Source: Parapristionchus giblindavisi (lineage: Eukaryota > Nematoda > Chromadorea > Rhabditida > Diplogasteridae). Taken from it: a stretch of DNA of 64,000 nt. How positions within the stretch are numbered: position 1 is the first letter of the stretch; every line of letters begins with the position of its first letter. Of the stretch, positions 10,465 through 25,585 are shown piece by piece. The notes beneath the pieces are model-generated. The model worked only from the letters and a program-made list of their open reading frames with translations, did no database searches and had not been told where the DNA came from. Location: positions 186,001 through 250,000 of the forward strand of contig CALSFV010000026.1 of assembly GCA_943737045.1 (NCBI GenBank), written 5' to 3'. Both the position numbers and the translations under genes were made by a program.

Positions 10465-13400
10465 CAATGTGAATTCACACGTTAAAATGCATGATCGTGT
10501 CTCTTGCATATAGTCTTGTAAGTAGGCAAACGAGTGCTCAAAGCGTGTTGAATCAAATGCATTTACTGTGGCCCATGCACAGATAGCTCTTGACTTGGAA
10601 TTCACTAATTTAATTTTCTAAATGTTTACGAAATCTGAATCGATAATTGAGTATGTTCCATACTGTTGCTTTGTGAAAGGCTATCTCATACCGTTCACTA
10701 TCCCCATCTTAGACAAAATGCCGAGAAGAGATTTATGATCGCGAATCCACTAGTACGCCATGGTAGCCAATAAAATATTCAATTTTATAAATGTTTACGA
10801 AATCTGAATCGATAATTGAGTATGTTCCATACCGTTGCTTTGTGAAATGCTCTCTCATACCTAAATGTTGAATTTTGTCAAGAAAATGGAAAACATTGGC
10901 TACAAATGGTATTTCGATTGGTCCAACGTTGTCTGAGCGCTGTGGTTGTGTGATTAATGAATTCTCCATGCAAAATTACACAAGAAAGTGTTAAATTTGA
11001 TCCAGACTGAAGGAAGTTACAGTCTGGACCATCACTAGTAGAGGGAGAGGAAGGGAGGAGTGAGAGAGAGACGTGCGCGCGCTCACTCTATCCTCTCTCT
11101 CTGTACAACCACAGGGGAGAAGCGGTCACGTCTACCTCTCCGCTCTCCCTCATAACTTTTACTGGTGTAAATCATGACTTAAACAACTTATTCCACGCAT
11201 ATGACAGTAGTTACGCACGTATTCTAGCCATTATAATGAATACAAGGTAAATGGTGACATTTCTCACTAAATGGCCATAATTTGCTTCAAAATGGACCGT
11301 TTGAGCTCCGGAAGCGCGCGTTAGACGCGCCGCAACGTCCGCTATGCAGCGCAGGCAAACGCGCCAATTGAAAGACACTATTTCGAGCGGGAAATGGCCG
11401 TTTCTGGGCTCCTTTTACAGTTACTCGTGACTGGTGGTTGAGGGAGGCCTGGTGAGTGTGGACATTCCAGTGTGATAGTTAAAACTGATTGAATTCATGA
11501 TTTTGAACAAGTTATAAGCACATACGGACTAGTCATAGACGTTTTATAGCCATTTCTATTCATTTTGATCAAAAGTCAATTTTTTAATTTTTTTAAAATT
11601 TCGATGATTTTTCAGTACTGACTTTTACAATGTGAATTCACACGTTAAAATGCATGATCGTGTCTCTTGCATATAGTCTTGTAAGTAGGCAAACGAGTGC
11701 TGAAAGCGTGTTGAATCAAATGCATTTACTGTGGCCCATGCACAGATAGCTCTTGACTTGGAATTCACTAATTTAATTTTCTAAATGTTTACGAAATCTG
11801 AATCGATAATTGAGTATGTTCCATACTGTTGCTTTGTGAAAGGCTATCTCATACCGTTCACTATCCCCATCTTAGACAAAATGCCGAGAAGAGATTTATG
11901 ATCGCGAATCCACTAGTACGCCATGGTAGCCAATAAAATATTCAATTTTATAAATGTTTACGAAATCTGAATCGATAATTGAGTATGTTCCATACCGTTG
12001 CTTTGTGAAATGCTCTCTCATACCTAAATGTTGAATTTTGTCAAGAAAATGGAAAACATTGGCTACAAATGGTATTTCGATTGGTCCAACGTTGTCTGAG
12101 CGCTGTGGTTGTGTGATTAATGAATTCTCCATGCAAAATTACACAAGAAAGTGTTAAATTTGATCCAGACTGAAGGAAGTTACAGTCTGGACCATCACTA
12201 GTAGAGGGAGAGGAAGGGAGGAGTGAGAGAGAGACGTGCGCGCGCTCACTCTATCCTCTCTCTCTGTACAACCACAGGGGAGAAGCGGTCACGTCGACCT
12301 CTCCGCTCTCCCTCATAACTTTTACTGGTGTAAATCATGACTTAAACAACTTATTCCACGCATATGACAGTAGTTACGCACGTATTCTAGCCATTATAAT
12401 GAATACAAGGTAAATGGTGACATTTCTCACTAAATGGCCATAATTTGCTTCAAAATGGACCGTTTGAGCTCCGGAAGCGCGCGTTAGACGCGCCGCAACG
12501 TCCGCTATGCAGCGCAGGCAAACGCGCCAATTGAAAGACACTATTTCGAGCGGGAAATGGCCGTTTCTGGGCTCCTTTTACAGTTACTCGTGACTGGTGG
12601 TTGAGGGAGGCCTGGTGAGTGTGGACATTCCAGTGTAATAGTTAAAACTGATTGAATTCATGATTTTGAACAAGTTATAAGCACATACGGACTAGTCATA
12701 GACGTTTTATAGCCATTTCTATTCATTTTGATCAAAAGTCAATTTTTTAATTTTTTTAAAATTTCGATGATTTTTCAGTACTGACTTTTACAATGTGAAT
12801 TCACACGTTAAAATGCATGATCGTGTCTCTTGCATATAGTCTTGTAAGTAGGCAAACGAGTGCTGAAAGCGTGTTGAATCAAATGCATTTACTGTGGCCC
12901 ATGCACAGATAGCTCTTGACTTGGAATTCACTAATTTAATTTTCTAAATGTTTACGAAATCTGAATCGATAATTGAGTATGTTCCATACTGTTGCTTTGT
13001 GAAAGGCTATCTCATACCGTTCACTATCCCCATCTTAGACAAAATGCCGAGAAGAGATTTATGATCGCGAATCCACTAGTACGCCATGGTAGCCAATAAA
13101 ATATTCAATTTTATAAATGTTTACGAAATCTGAATCGATAATTGAGTATGTTCCATACCGTTGCTTTGTGAAATGCTCTCTCATACCTAAATGTTGAATT
13201 TTGTCAAGAAAATGGAAAACATTGGCTACAAATGGTATTTCGATTGGTCCAACGTTGTCTGAGCGCTGTGGTTGTGTGATTAATGAATTCTCCATGCAAA
13301 ATTACACAAGAAAGTGTTAAATTTGATCCAGACTGAAGGAAGTTACAGTCTGGACCATCACTAGTAGAGGGAGAGGAAGGGAGGAGTGAGAGAGAGACGT

Positions 13401-15116
13401 GCGCGCGCTCACTCTATCCTCTCTCTCTGTACAACCACAGGGGAGAAGCGGTCACGTCGACCTCTCCGCTCTCCCTCATAACTTTTACTGGTGTAAATCA
13501 TGACTTAAACAACTTATTCCACGCATATGACAGTAGTTACGCACGTATTCTAGCCATTATAATGAATACAAGGTAAATGGTGACATTTCTCACTAAATGG
13601 CCATAATTTGCTTCAAAATGGACCGTTTGAGCTCCGGAAGCGCGCGTTAGACGCGCCGCAACGTCCGCTATGCAGCGCAGGCAAACGCGCCAATTGAAAG
13701 ACACTATTTCGAGCGGGAAATGGCCGTTTCTGGGCTCCTTTTACAGTTACTCGTGACTGGTGGTTGAGGGAGGCCTGGTGAGTGTGGACATTCCAGTGTA
13801 ATAGTTAAAACTGATTGAATTCATGATTTTGAACAAGTTATAAGCACATACGGACTAGTCATAGACGTTTTATAGCCATTTCTATTCATTTTGATCAAAA
13901 GTCAATTTTTTAATTTTTTTAAAATTTCGATGATTTTTCAGTACTGACTTTTACAATGTGAATTCACACGTTAAAATGCATGATCGTGTCTCTTGCATAT
14001 AGTCTTGTAAGTAGGCAAACGAGTGCTGAAAGCGTGTTGAATCAAATGCATTTACTGTGGCCCATGCACAGATAGCTCTTGACTTGGAATTCACTAATTT
14101 AATTTTCTAAATGTTTACGAAATCTGAATCGATAATTGAGTATGTTCCATACTGTTGCTTTGTGAAAGGCTATCTCATACCGTTCACTATCCCCATCTTA
14201 GACAAAATGCCGAGAAGAGATTTATGATCGCGAATCCACTAGTACGCCATGGTAGCCAATAAAATATTCAATTTTATAAATGTTTACGAAATCTGAATCG
14301 ATAATTGAGTATGTTCCATACCGTTGCTTTGTGAAATGCTCTCTCATACCTAAATGTTGAATTTTGTCAAGAAAATGGAAAACATTGGCTACAAATGGTA
14401 TTTCGATTGGTCCAACGTTGTCTGAGCGCTGTGGTTGTGTGATTAATGAATTCTCCATGCAAAATTACACAAGAAAGTGTTAAATTTGATCCAGACTGAA
14501 GGAAGTTACAGTCTGGACCATCACTAGTAGAGGGAGAGGAAGGGAGGAGTGAGAGAGAGACGTGCGCGCGCTCACTCTATCCTCTCTCTCTGTACAACCA
14601 CAGGGGAGAAGCGGTCACGTCGACCTCTCCGCTCTCCCTCATAACTTTTACTGGTGTAAATCATGACTTAAACAACTTATTCCACGCATATGACAGTAGT
14701 TACGCACGTATTCTAGCCATTATAATGAATACAAGGTAAATGGTGACATTTCTCACTAAATGGCCATAATTTGCTTCAAAATGGACCGTTTGAGCTCCGG
14801 AAGCGCGCGTTAGACGCGCCGCAACGTCCGCTATGCAGCGCAGGCAAACGCGCCAATTGAAAGACACTATTTCGAGCGGGAAATGGCCGTTTCTGGGCTC
14901 CTTTTACAGTTACTCGTGACTGGTGGTTGAGGGAGGCCTGGTGAGTGTGGACATTCCAGTGTGATAGTTAAAACTGATTGAATTCATGATTTTGAACAAG
15001 TTATAAGCACATACGGACTAGTCATAGACGTTTTATAGCCATTTCTATTCATTTTGATCAAAAGTCAATTTTTTAATTTTTTTAAAATTTCGATGATTTT
15101 TCAGTACTGACTTTTA

Positions 15117-16281
15117 CAATGTGAATTCACACGTTAAAATGCATGATCGTGTCTCTTGCATATAGTCTTGTAAGTAGGCAAACGAGTGCTCAAAGCGTGT
15201 TGAATCAAATGCATTTACTGTGGCCCATGCACAGATAGCTCTTGACTTGGAATTCACTAATTTAATTTTCTAAATGTTTACGAAATCTGAATCGATAATT
15301 GAGTATGTTCCATACTGTTGCTTTGTGAAAGGCTATCTCATACCGTTCACTATCCCCATCTTAGACAAAATGCCGAGAAGAGATTTATGATCGCGAATCC
15401 ACTAGTACGCCATGGTAGCCAATAAAATATTCAATTTTATAAATGTTTACGAAATCTGAATCGATAATTGAGTATGTTCCATACCGTTGCTTTGTGAAAT
15501 GCTCTCTCATACCTAAATGTTGAATTTTGTCAAGAAAATGGAAAACATTGGCTAGAAATGGTATTTCGATTGGTCCAACGTTGTCTGAGCGCTGTGGTTG
15601 TGTGATTAATGAATTCTCTATGCAAAATTACACAAGAAAGTGTTAAATTTGATCCAGACTGAAGGAAGTTACAGTCTGGACCATCACTAGTAGATGGAGA
15701 GGAAGGGAGGAGTGAGAGAGAGAGACGTGCGCGCACTCACTCTATCCTCTCTCTCTGTACAACCACAGGGGAGAAGCGGTCACGTCGACCTCTCCGCTCT
15801 CCCTCATAACTTTTACTGGTGTAAATCATGACTTAAACAACTTATTCCACGCATATGACAGTAGTTACGCACGTATTCTAGCCATTATAATGAATACAAG
15901 GTAAATGGTGACATTTCTCACTAAATGGCCATAATTTGCTTCAAAATGGACCGTTTGAGCTCCGGAAGCGCGCGTTAGACGCGCCGCAACGTCCGCTATG
16001 CAGCGCAGGCAAACGCGCCAATTGAAAGACACTATTTCGAGCGGGAAATGGCCGTTTCTGGGCTCCTTTTACAGTTACTCGTGACTGGTGGTTGAGGGAG
16101 GCCTGGTGAGTGTGGACATTCCAGTGTGATAGTTAAAACTGATTGAATTCATGATTTTGAACAAGTTATAAGCACATACGGACTAGTCATAGACGTTTTA
16201 TAGCCATTTCTATTCATTTTGATAAAAAGTCAATTTTTTAATTTTTTTAAAATTTCGATGATTTTTCAGTACTGACTTTTA
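15117..16281 (+). repeat. Unit 14, 1165 bp, most divergent full unit
   Basis: It carries changes not seen in other units: G at 15555 (GGCTAGAAATGG), T at 15619, T at 15695 (TAGATGGAG), an added GA step, GCGCGCACTCAC, and A at 16224 (GATAAAAAG). The 15619 change removes the start codon of the minus-strand 78-codon frame. It may be an older copy that escaped recent homogenisation. Confidence 0.9.
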
Positions 16282-19200
16282 CAATGTGAATTCACACGTT
16301 AAAATGCATGATCGTGTCTCTTGCATATAGTCTTGTAAGTAGGCAAACGAGTGCTCAAAGCGTGTTGAATCAAATGCATTTACTGTGGCCCATGCACAGA
16401 TAGCTCTTGACTTGGAATTCACTAATTTAATTTTCTAAATGTTTACGAAATCTGAATCGATAATTGAGTATGTTCCATACTGTTGCTTTGTGAAAGGCTA
16501 TCTCATACCGTTCACTATCCCCATCTTAGACAAAATGCCGAGAAGAGATTTATGATCGCGAATCCACTAGTACGCCATGGTAGCCAATAAAATATTCAAT
16601 TTTATAAATGTTTACGAAATCTGAATCGATAATCGAGTATGTTCCATACCGTTGCTTTGTGAAATGCTCTCTCATACCTAAATGTTGAATTTTGTCAAGA
16701 AAATGGAAAACATTGGCTACAAATGGTATTTCGATTGGTCCAACGTTGTCTGAGCGCTGTGGTTGTGTGATTAATGAATTCTCCATGCAAAATTACACAA
16801 GAAAGTGTTAAATTTGATCCAGACTGAAGGAAGTTACAGTCTGGACCATCACTAGTAGAGGGAGAGGAAGGGAGGAGTGAGAGAGAGACGTGCGCGCGCT
16901 CACTCTATCCTCTCTCTCTGTACAACCACAGGGGAGAAGCGGTCACGTCGACCTCTCCGCTCTCCCTCATAACTTTTACTGGTGTAAATCATGACTTAAA
17001 CAACTTATTCCACGCATATGACAGTAGTTACGCACGTATTCTAGCCATTATAATGAATACAAGGTAAATGGTGACATTTCTCACTAAATGGCCATAATTT
17101 GCTTCAAAATGGACCGTTTGAGCTCCGGAAGCGCGCGTTAGACGCGCCGCAACGTCCGCTATGCAGCGCAGGCAAACGCGCCAATTGAAAGACACTATTT
17201 CGAGCGGGAAATGGCCGTTTCTGGGCTCCTTTTACAGTTACTCGTGACTGGTGGTTGAGGGAGGCCTGGTGAGTGTGGACATTCCAGTGTGATAGTTAAA
17301 ACTGATTGAATTCATGATTTTGAACAAGTTATAAGCACATACGGACTAGTCATAGACGTTTTATAGCCATTTCTATTCATTTTGATCAAAAGTCAATTTT
17401 TTAATTTTTTTAAAATTTCGATGATTTTTCAGTGCTGACTTTTACAATGTGAATTCACACGTTAAAATGCATGATCGTGTCTCTTGCATATAGTCTTGTA
17501 AGTAGGCAAACGAGTGCTCAAAGCGTGTTGAATCAAATGCATTTACTGTGGCCCATGCACAGATAGCTCTTGACTTGGAATTCACTAATTTAATTTTCTA
17601 AATGTTTACGAAATCTGAATCGATAATTGAGTATGTTCCATACTGTTGCTTTGTGAAAGGCTATCTCATACCGTTCACTATCCCCATCTTAGACAAAATG
17701 CCGAGAAGAGATTTATGATCGCGAATCCACTAGTACGCCATGGTAGCCAATAAAATATTCAATTTTATAAATGTTTACGAAATCTGAATCGATAATTGAG
17801 TATGTTCCATACCGTTGCTTTGTGAAATGCTCTCTCATACCTAAATGTTGAATTTTGTCAAGAAAATGGAAAACATTGGCTACAAATGGTATTTCGATTG
17901 GTCCAACGTTGTCTGAGCGCTGTGGTTGTGTGATTAATGAATTCTCCATGCAAAATTACACAAGAAAGTGTTAAATTTGATCCAGACTGAAGGAAGTTAC
18001 AGTCTGGACCATCACTAGTAGAGGGAGAGGAAGGGAGGAGTGAGAGAGAGACGTGCGCGCGCTCACTCTATCCTCTCTCTCTGTACAACCACAGGGGAGA
18101 AGCGGTCACGTCGACCTCTCCGCTCTCCCTCATAACTTTTACTGGTATAAATCATGACTTAAACAACTTATTCCACGCATATGACAGTAGTTACGCACGT
18201 ATTCTAGCCATTATAATGAATACAAGGTAAATGGTGACATTTCTCACTAAATGGCCATAATTTGCTTCAAAATGGACCGTTTGAGCTCCGGAAGCGCGCG
18301 TTAGACGCGCCGCAACGTCCGCTATGCAGCGCAGGCAAACGCGCCAATTGAAAGACACTATTTCGAGCGGGAAATTGCCGTTTCTGGGCTCCTTTTACAG
18401 TTACTCGTGACTGGTGGTTGAGGGAGGCCTGGTGAGTGTGGACATTCCAGTGTGATAGTTAAAACTGATTGAATTCATGATTTTGAACAAGTTATAAGCA
18501 CATACGGACTAGTCATAGACGTTTTATTGCCATTTCTATTCATTTTGATCAAAAGTCAATTTTTTAATTTTTTTAAAATTTCGATGATTTTTCAGTACTG
18601 ACTTTTACAATGTGAATTCACACGTTAAAATGCATGATCGTGTCTCTTGCATATAGTCTTGTAAGTAGGCAAACGAGTGCTCAAAGCGTGTTGAATCAAA
18701 TGCATTTACTGTGGCCCATGCACAGATAGCTCTTGACTTGGAATTCACTAATTTAATTTTCTAAATGTTTACGAAATCTGAATCGATAATTGAGTATGTT
18801 CCATACTGTTGCTTTGTGAAAGGCTATCTCATACCGTTCACTATCCCCATCTTAGACAAAATGCCGAGAAGAGATTTATGATCGCGAATCCACTAGTACG
18901 CCATGGTAGCCAATAAAATATTCAATTTTATAAATGTTTACGAAATCTGAATCGATAATTGAGTATGTTCCATACCGTTGCTTTGTGAAATGCTCTCTCA
19001 TACCTAAATGTTGAATTTTGTCAAGAAAATGGAAAACATTGGCTACAAATGGTATTTCGATTGGTCCAACGTTGTCTGAGCGCTGTGGTTGTGTGATTAA
19101 TGAATTCTCCATGCAAAATTACACAAGAAAGTGTTAAATTTGATCCAGACTGAAGGAAGTTACAGTCTGGACCATCACTAGTAGAGGGAGAGGAAGGGAG

Positions 19201-19770
19201 GAGTGAGAGAGAGACGTGCGCGCGCTCACTCTATCCTCTCTCTCTGTACAACCACAGGGGAGAAGCGGTCACGTCGACCTCTCCGCTCTCCCTCATAACT
19301 TTTACTGGTGTAAATCATGACTTAAACAACTTATTCCACGCATATGACAGTAGTTACGCACGTATTCTAGCCATTATAATGAATACAAGGTAAATGGTGA
19401 CATTTCTCACTAAATGGCCATAATTTGCTTCAAAATGGACCGTTTGAGCTCCGGAAGCGCGCGTTAGACGCGCCGCAACGTCCGCTATGCAGCGCAGGCA
19501 AACGCGCCAATTGAAAGACACTATTTCGAGCGGGAAATGGCCGTTTCTGGGCTCCTTTTACAGTTACTCGTGACTGGTGGTTGAGGGAGGCCTGGTGAGT
19601 GTGGACATTCCAGTGTGATAGTTAAAACTGATTGAATTCATGATTTTGAACAAGTTATAAGAACATACGGACTAGTCATAGACGTTTTATAGCCATTTAT
19701 ATTCATTTTGATCAAAAGTCAATTTTTTAATTTTTTTAAAATTTCGATGATTTTTCAGTACTGACTTTTA

Positions 19771-20933
19771 CAATGTGAATTCACACGTTAAAATGCATGA
19801 TCGTGTCTCTTGCATATAGTCTTGTAAGTAGGCAAACGAGTGCTCAAAGCGTGTTGAATCAAATGCATTTACTGTGGCCCATGCACAGATAGCTCTTGAC
19901 TTGGAATTCACTAATTTAATTTTCTAAATGTTTACGAAATCTGAATCGATAATTGAGTATGTTCCATACTGTTCCTTTGTGAAAGGCTATCTCATACCGT
20001 TCACTATCCCCATCTTAGACAAAATGCCGAGAAGAGATTTATGATCGCGAATCCACTAGTACGCCATGGTAGCCAATAAAATATTCAATTTTATAAATGT
20101 TTACGAAATCTGAATCGATAATTGAGTATGTTCCATACCGTTGCTTTGTGAAATGCTCTCTCATACCTAAATGTTGAATTTTGTCAAGAAAATGGAAAAC
20201 ATTGGCTACAAATGGTATTTCGATTGGTCCAACGTTGTCTGAGCGCTGTGGTTGTGTGATTAATGAATTCTCCATGCAAAATTACACAAGAAAGTGTTAA
20301 ATTTGATCCAGACTGAAGGAAGTTACAGTCTGGACCATCACTAGTAGAGGGAGAGGAAGGGAGGAGTGAGAGAGAGACGTGCGCGCGCTCACTCTATCCT
20401 CTCTCTCTGTACAACCACAGGGGAGAAGCGGTCACGTCGACCTCTCCGCTCTCCCTCATAACTTTTACTGGTGTAAATCATGACTTAAACAACTTATTCC
20501 ACGCATATGACAGTAGTTACGCACGTATTCTAGCCATTATAATGAATACAAGGTAAATGGTGACATTTCTCACTAAATGGCCATAATTTGCTTCAAAATG
20601 GACCGTTTGAGCTCCGGAAGCGCGCGTTAGACGCGCCGCAACGTCCGCTATACAGCGCAGGCAAACGCGCCAATTGAAAGACACTATTTCGAGCGGGAAA
20701 TGGCCGTTTCTGGGCTCCTTTTACAGTTACTCGTGACTGGTGGTTGAGGGAGGCCTGGTGAGTGTGGACATTCCAGTGTGATAGTTAAAACTGATTGAAT
20801 TCATGATTTTGAACAAGTTATAAGCACATACGGACTAGTCATAGACGTTTTATAGCCATTTCTATTCATTTTGATCAAAAGTCAATTTTTTAATTTTTTA
20901 AAAATTTCGATGATTTTTCAGTGCTGACTTTTA
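19771..20933 (+). repeat. Unit 18, twin of unit 21
   Basis: CTATACAGCGC (for CTATGCAGCGC), the TTTTTTAAAAATT tail form and CAGTGCTGAC occur together here and in unit 21 (23260-24422), three units downstream. Unit 1 shares the last two variants. A private change GTTCCTTTGTG is seen near 19973. Confidence 0.85.
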
Positions 20934-22096
20934 CAATGTGAATTCACACGTTAAAATGCATGATCGTGTCTCTTGCATATAGTCTTGTAAGTAGGCAAAC
21001 GAGTGCTGAAAGCGTGTTGAATCAAATGCATTTACTGTGGCCCATGCACAGATAGCTCTTGACTTGGAATTCACTAATTTAATTTTCTAAATGTTTACGA
21101 AATCTGAATCGATAATTGAGTATGTTCCATACTGTTGCTTTGTGAAAGGCTATCTCATACCGTTCACTATCCCCATCTTAGACAAAATGCCGAGAAGAGA
21201 TTTATGATCGCGAATCCACTAGTACGCCATGGTAGCCAATAAAATATTCAATTTTATAAATGTTTACGAAATCTGAATCGATAATTGAGTATGTTCCATA
21301 CCGTTGCTTTGTGAAATGCTCTCTCATACCTAAATGTTGAATTTTGTCAAGAAAATGGAAAACATTGGCTACAAATGGTATTTCGATTGGTCCAACGTTG
21401 TCTGAGCGCTGTGGTTGTGTGATTAATGAATTCTCCATGCAAAATTACACAAGAAAGTGTTAAATTTGATCCAGACTGAAGGAAGTTACAGTCTGGACCA
21501 TCACTAGTAGAGGGAGAGGAAGGGAGGAGTGAGAGAGAGACGTGCGCGCGCTCACTCTATCCTCTCTCTCTGTACAACCACAGGGGAGAAGCGGTCACGT
21601 CGACCTCTCCGCTCTCCCTCATAACTTTTACTGGTGTAAATCATGACTTAAACAACTTATTCCACGCATATGACAGTAGTTACGCACGTATTCTAGCCAT
21701 TATAATGAATACAAGGTAAATGGTGACATTTCTCACTAAATGGCCATAATTTGCTTCAAAATGGACCGTTTGAGCTCCGGAAGCGCGCGTTAGACGCGCC
21801 GCAACGTCCGCTATGCAGCGCAGGCAAACGCGCCAATTGAAAGACACTATTTCGAGCGGGAAATGGCCGTTTCTGGGCTCCTTTTACAGTTACTCGTGAC
21901 TGGTGGTTGAGGGAGGCCTGGTGAGTGTGGACATTCCAGTGTGATAGTTAAAACTGATTGAATTCATGATTTTGAACAAGTTATAAGCACATACGGACTA
22001 GTCATAGACGTTTTATAGCCATTTCTATTCATTTTGATCAAAAGTCAATTTTTTAATTTTTTTAAAATTTCGATGATTTTTCAGTACTGACTTTTA

Positions 22097-23259
22097 CAAT
22101 GTGAATTCACACGTTAAAATGCATGATCGTGTCTCTTGCATATAGTCTTGTAAGTAGGCAAACGAGTGCTCAAAGCGTGTTGAATCAAATGCATTTACTG
22201 TGGCCCATGCACAGATAGCTCTTGACTTGGAATTCACTAATTTAATTTTCTAAATGTTTACGAAATCTGAATCGATAATTGAGTATGTTCCATACTGTTG
22301 CTTTGTGAAAGGCTATCTCATACCGTTCACTATCCCCATCTTAGACAAAATGCCGAGAAGAGATTTATGATCGCGAATCCACTAGTACGCCATGGTAGCC
22401 AATAAAATATTCAATTTTATAAATGTTTACGAAATCTGAATCGATAATTGAGTATGTTCCATACCGTTGCTTTGTGAAATGCTCTCTCATACCTAAATGT
22501 TGAATTTTGTCAAGAAAATGGAAAACATTGGCTACAAATGGTATTTCGATTGGTCCAACGTTGTCTGAGCGCTGTGGTTGTGTGATTAATGAATTCTCCA
22601 TGCAAAATTACACAAGAAAGTGTTAAATTTGATCCAGACTGAAGGAAGTTACAGTCTGGACCATCACTAGTAGAGGGAGAGGAAGGGAGGAGTGAGAGAG
22701 AGACGTGCGCGCGCTCACTCTATCCTCTCTCTCTGTACAACCACAGGGGAGAAGCGGTCACGTCGACCTCTCCGCTCTCCCTCATAACTTTTACTGGTGT
22801 AAATCATGACTTAAACAACTTATTCCACGCATATGACAGTAGTTACGCACGTATTCTAGCCATTATAATGAATACAAGGTAAATGGTGACATTTCTCACT
22901 AAATGGCCATAATTTGCTTCAAAATGGACCGTTTGAGCTCCGGAAGCGCGCGTTAGACGCGCCGCAACGTCCGCTATGCAGCGCAGGCAAACGCGCCAAT
23001 TGAAAGGCACTATTTCGAGCGGGAAATGGCCGTTTCTGGGCGCCTTTTGCAGTTACTCGTGACTGGTGGTTGAGGGAGGCCTGGTGAGTGTGGACATTCC
23101 AGTGTGATAGTTAAAACTGATTGAATTCATGATTTTGAACAAGTTATAAGCACATACGGACTAGTCATAGACGTTTTATAGCCATTTCTATTCATTTTGA
23201 TCAAAAGTCAATTTTTTAATTTTTTTAAAATTTCGATGATTTTTCAGTACTGACTTTTA
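22097..23259 (+). repeat. Unit 20, sharing the unit 3 rare haplotype
   Basis: The unit has the GAAAGGCAC and GGGCGCCTTTTGCAG changes in the same combination as unit 3, but carries GCTCAAAG at the start where unit 3 has GCTGAAAG. The similarity is therefore partial, as expected from conversion tracts or recombination inside units. Confidence 0.85.
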
Positions 23260-25585
23260 CAATGTGAATTCACACGTTAAAATGCATGATCGTGTCTCTT
23301 GCATATAGTCTTGTAAGTAGGCAAACGAGTGCTGAAAGCGTGTTGAATCAAATGCATTTACTGTGGCCCATGCACAGATAGCTCTTGACTTGGAATTCAC
23401 TAATTTAATTTTCTAAATGTTTACGAAATCTGAATCGATAATTGAGTATGTTCCATACTGTTGCTTTGTGAAAGGCTATCTCATACCGTTCACTATCCCC
23501 ATCTTAGACAAAATGCCGAGAAGAGATTTATGATCGCGAATCCACTAGTACGCCATGGTAGCCAATAAAATATTCAATTTTATAAATGTTTACGAAATCT
23601 GAATCGATAATTGAGTATGTTCCATACCGTTGCTTTGTGAAATGCTCTCTCATACCTAAATGTTGAATTTTGTCAAGAAAATGGAAAACATTGGCTACAA
23701 ATGGTATTTCGATTGGTCCAACGTTGTCTGAGCGCTGTGGTTGTGTGATTAATGAATTCTCCATGCAAAATTACACAAGAAAGTGTTAAATTTGATCCAG
23801 ACTGAAGGAAGTTACAGTCTGGACCATCACTAGTAGAGGGAGAGGAAGGGAGGAGTGAGAGAGAGACGTGCGCGCGCTCACTCTATCCTCTCTCTCTGTA
23901 CAACCACAGGGGAGAAGCGGTCACGTCGACCTCTCCGCTCTCCCTCATAACTTTTACTGGTGTAAATCATGACTTAAACAACTTATTCCACGCATATGAC
24001 AGTAGTTACGCACGTATTCTAGCCATTATAATGAATACAAGGTAAATGGTGACATTTCTCACTAAATGGCCATAATTTGCTTCAAAATGGACCGTTTGAG
24101 CTCCGGAAGCGCGCGTTAGACGCGCCGCAACGTCCGCTATACAGCGCAGGCAAACGCGCCAATTGAAAGACACTATTTCGAGCGGGAAATGGCCGTTTCT
24201 GGGCTCCTTTTACAGTTACTCGTGACTGGTGGTTGAGGGAGGCCTGGTGAGTGTGGACATTCCAGTGTGATAGTTAAAACTGATTGAATTCATGATTTTG
24301 AACAAGTTATAAGCACATACGGACTAGTCATAGACGTTTTATAGCCATTTCTATTCATTTTGATCAAAAGTCAATTTTTTAATTTTTTAAAAATTTCGAT
24401 GATTTTTCAGTGCTGACTTTTACAATGTGAATTCACACGTTAAAATGCATGATCGTGTCTCTTGCATATAGTCTTGTAAGTAGGCAAACGAGTGCTGAAA
24501 GCGTGTTGAATCAAATGCATTTACTGTGGCCCATGCACAGATAGCTCTTGACTTGGAATTCACTAATTTAATTTTCTAAATGTTTACGAAATCTGAATCG
24601 ATAATTGAGTATGTTCCATACTGTTGCTTTGTGAAAGGCTATCTCATACCGTTCACTATCCCCATCTTAGACAAAATGCCGAGAAGAGATTTATGATCGC
24701 GAATCCACTAGTACGCCATGGTAGCCAATAAAATATTCAATTTTATAAATGTTTACGAAATCTGAATCGATAATTGAGTATGTTCCATACCGTTGCTTTG
24801 TGAAATGCTCTCTCATACCTAAATGTTGAATTTTGTCAAGAAAATGGAAAACATTGGCTACAAATGGTATTTCGATTGGTCCAACGTTGTCTGAGCGCTG
24901 TGGTTGTGTGATTAATGAATTCTCCATGCAAAATTACACAAGAAAGTGTTAAATTTGATCCAGACTGAAGGAAGTTACAGTCTGGACCATCACTAGTAGA
25001 GGGAGAGGAAGGGAGGAGTGAGAGAGAGACGTGCGCGCGCTCACTCTATCCTCTCTCTCTGTACAACCACAGGGGAGAAGCGGTCACGTCGACCTCTCCG
25101 CTCTCCCTCATAACTTTTACTGGTGTAAATCATGACTTAAACAACTTATTCCACGCATATGACAGTAGTTACGCACGTATTCTAGCCATTATAATGAATA
25201 CAAGGTAAATGGTGACATTTCTCACTAAATGGCCATAATTTGCTTCAAAATGGACCGTTTGAGCTCCGGAAGCGCGCGTTAGACGCGCCGCAACGTCCGC
25301 TATGCAGCGCAGGCAAACGCGCCAATTGAAAGACACTATTTCGAGCGGGAAATGGCCGTTTCTGGGCTCCTTTTACAGTTACTCGTGACTGGTGGTTGAG
25401 GGAGGCCTGGTGAGTGTGGACATTCCAGTGTAATAGTTAAAACTGATTGAATTCATGATTTTGAACAAGTTATAAGCACATACGGACTAGTCATAGACGT
25501 TTTATAGCCATTTCTATTCATTTTGATCAAAAGTCAATTTTTTAATTTTTTTAAAATTTCGATGATTTTTCAGTACTGACTTTTA

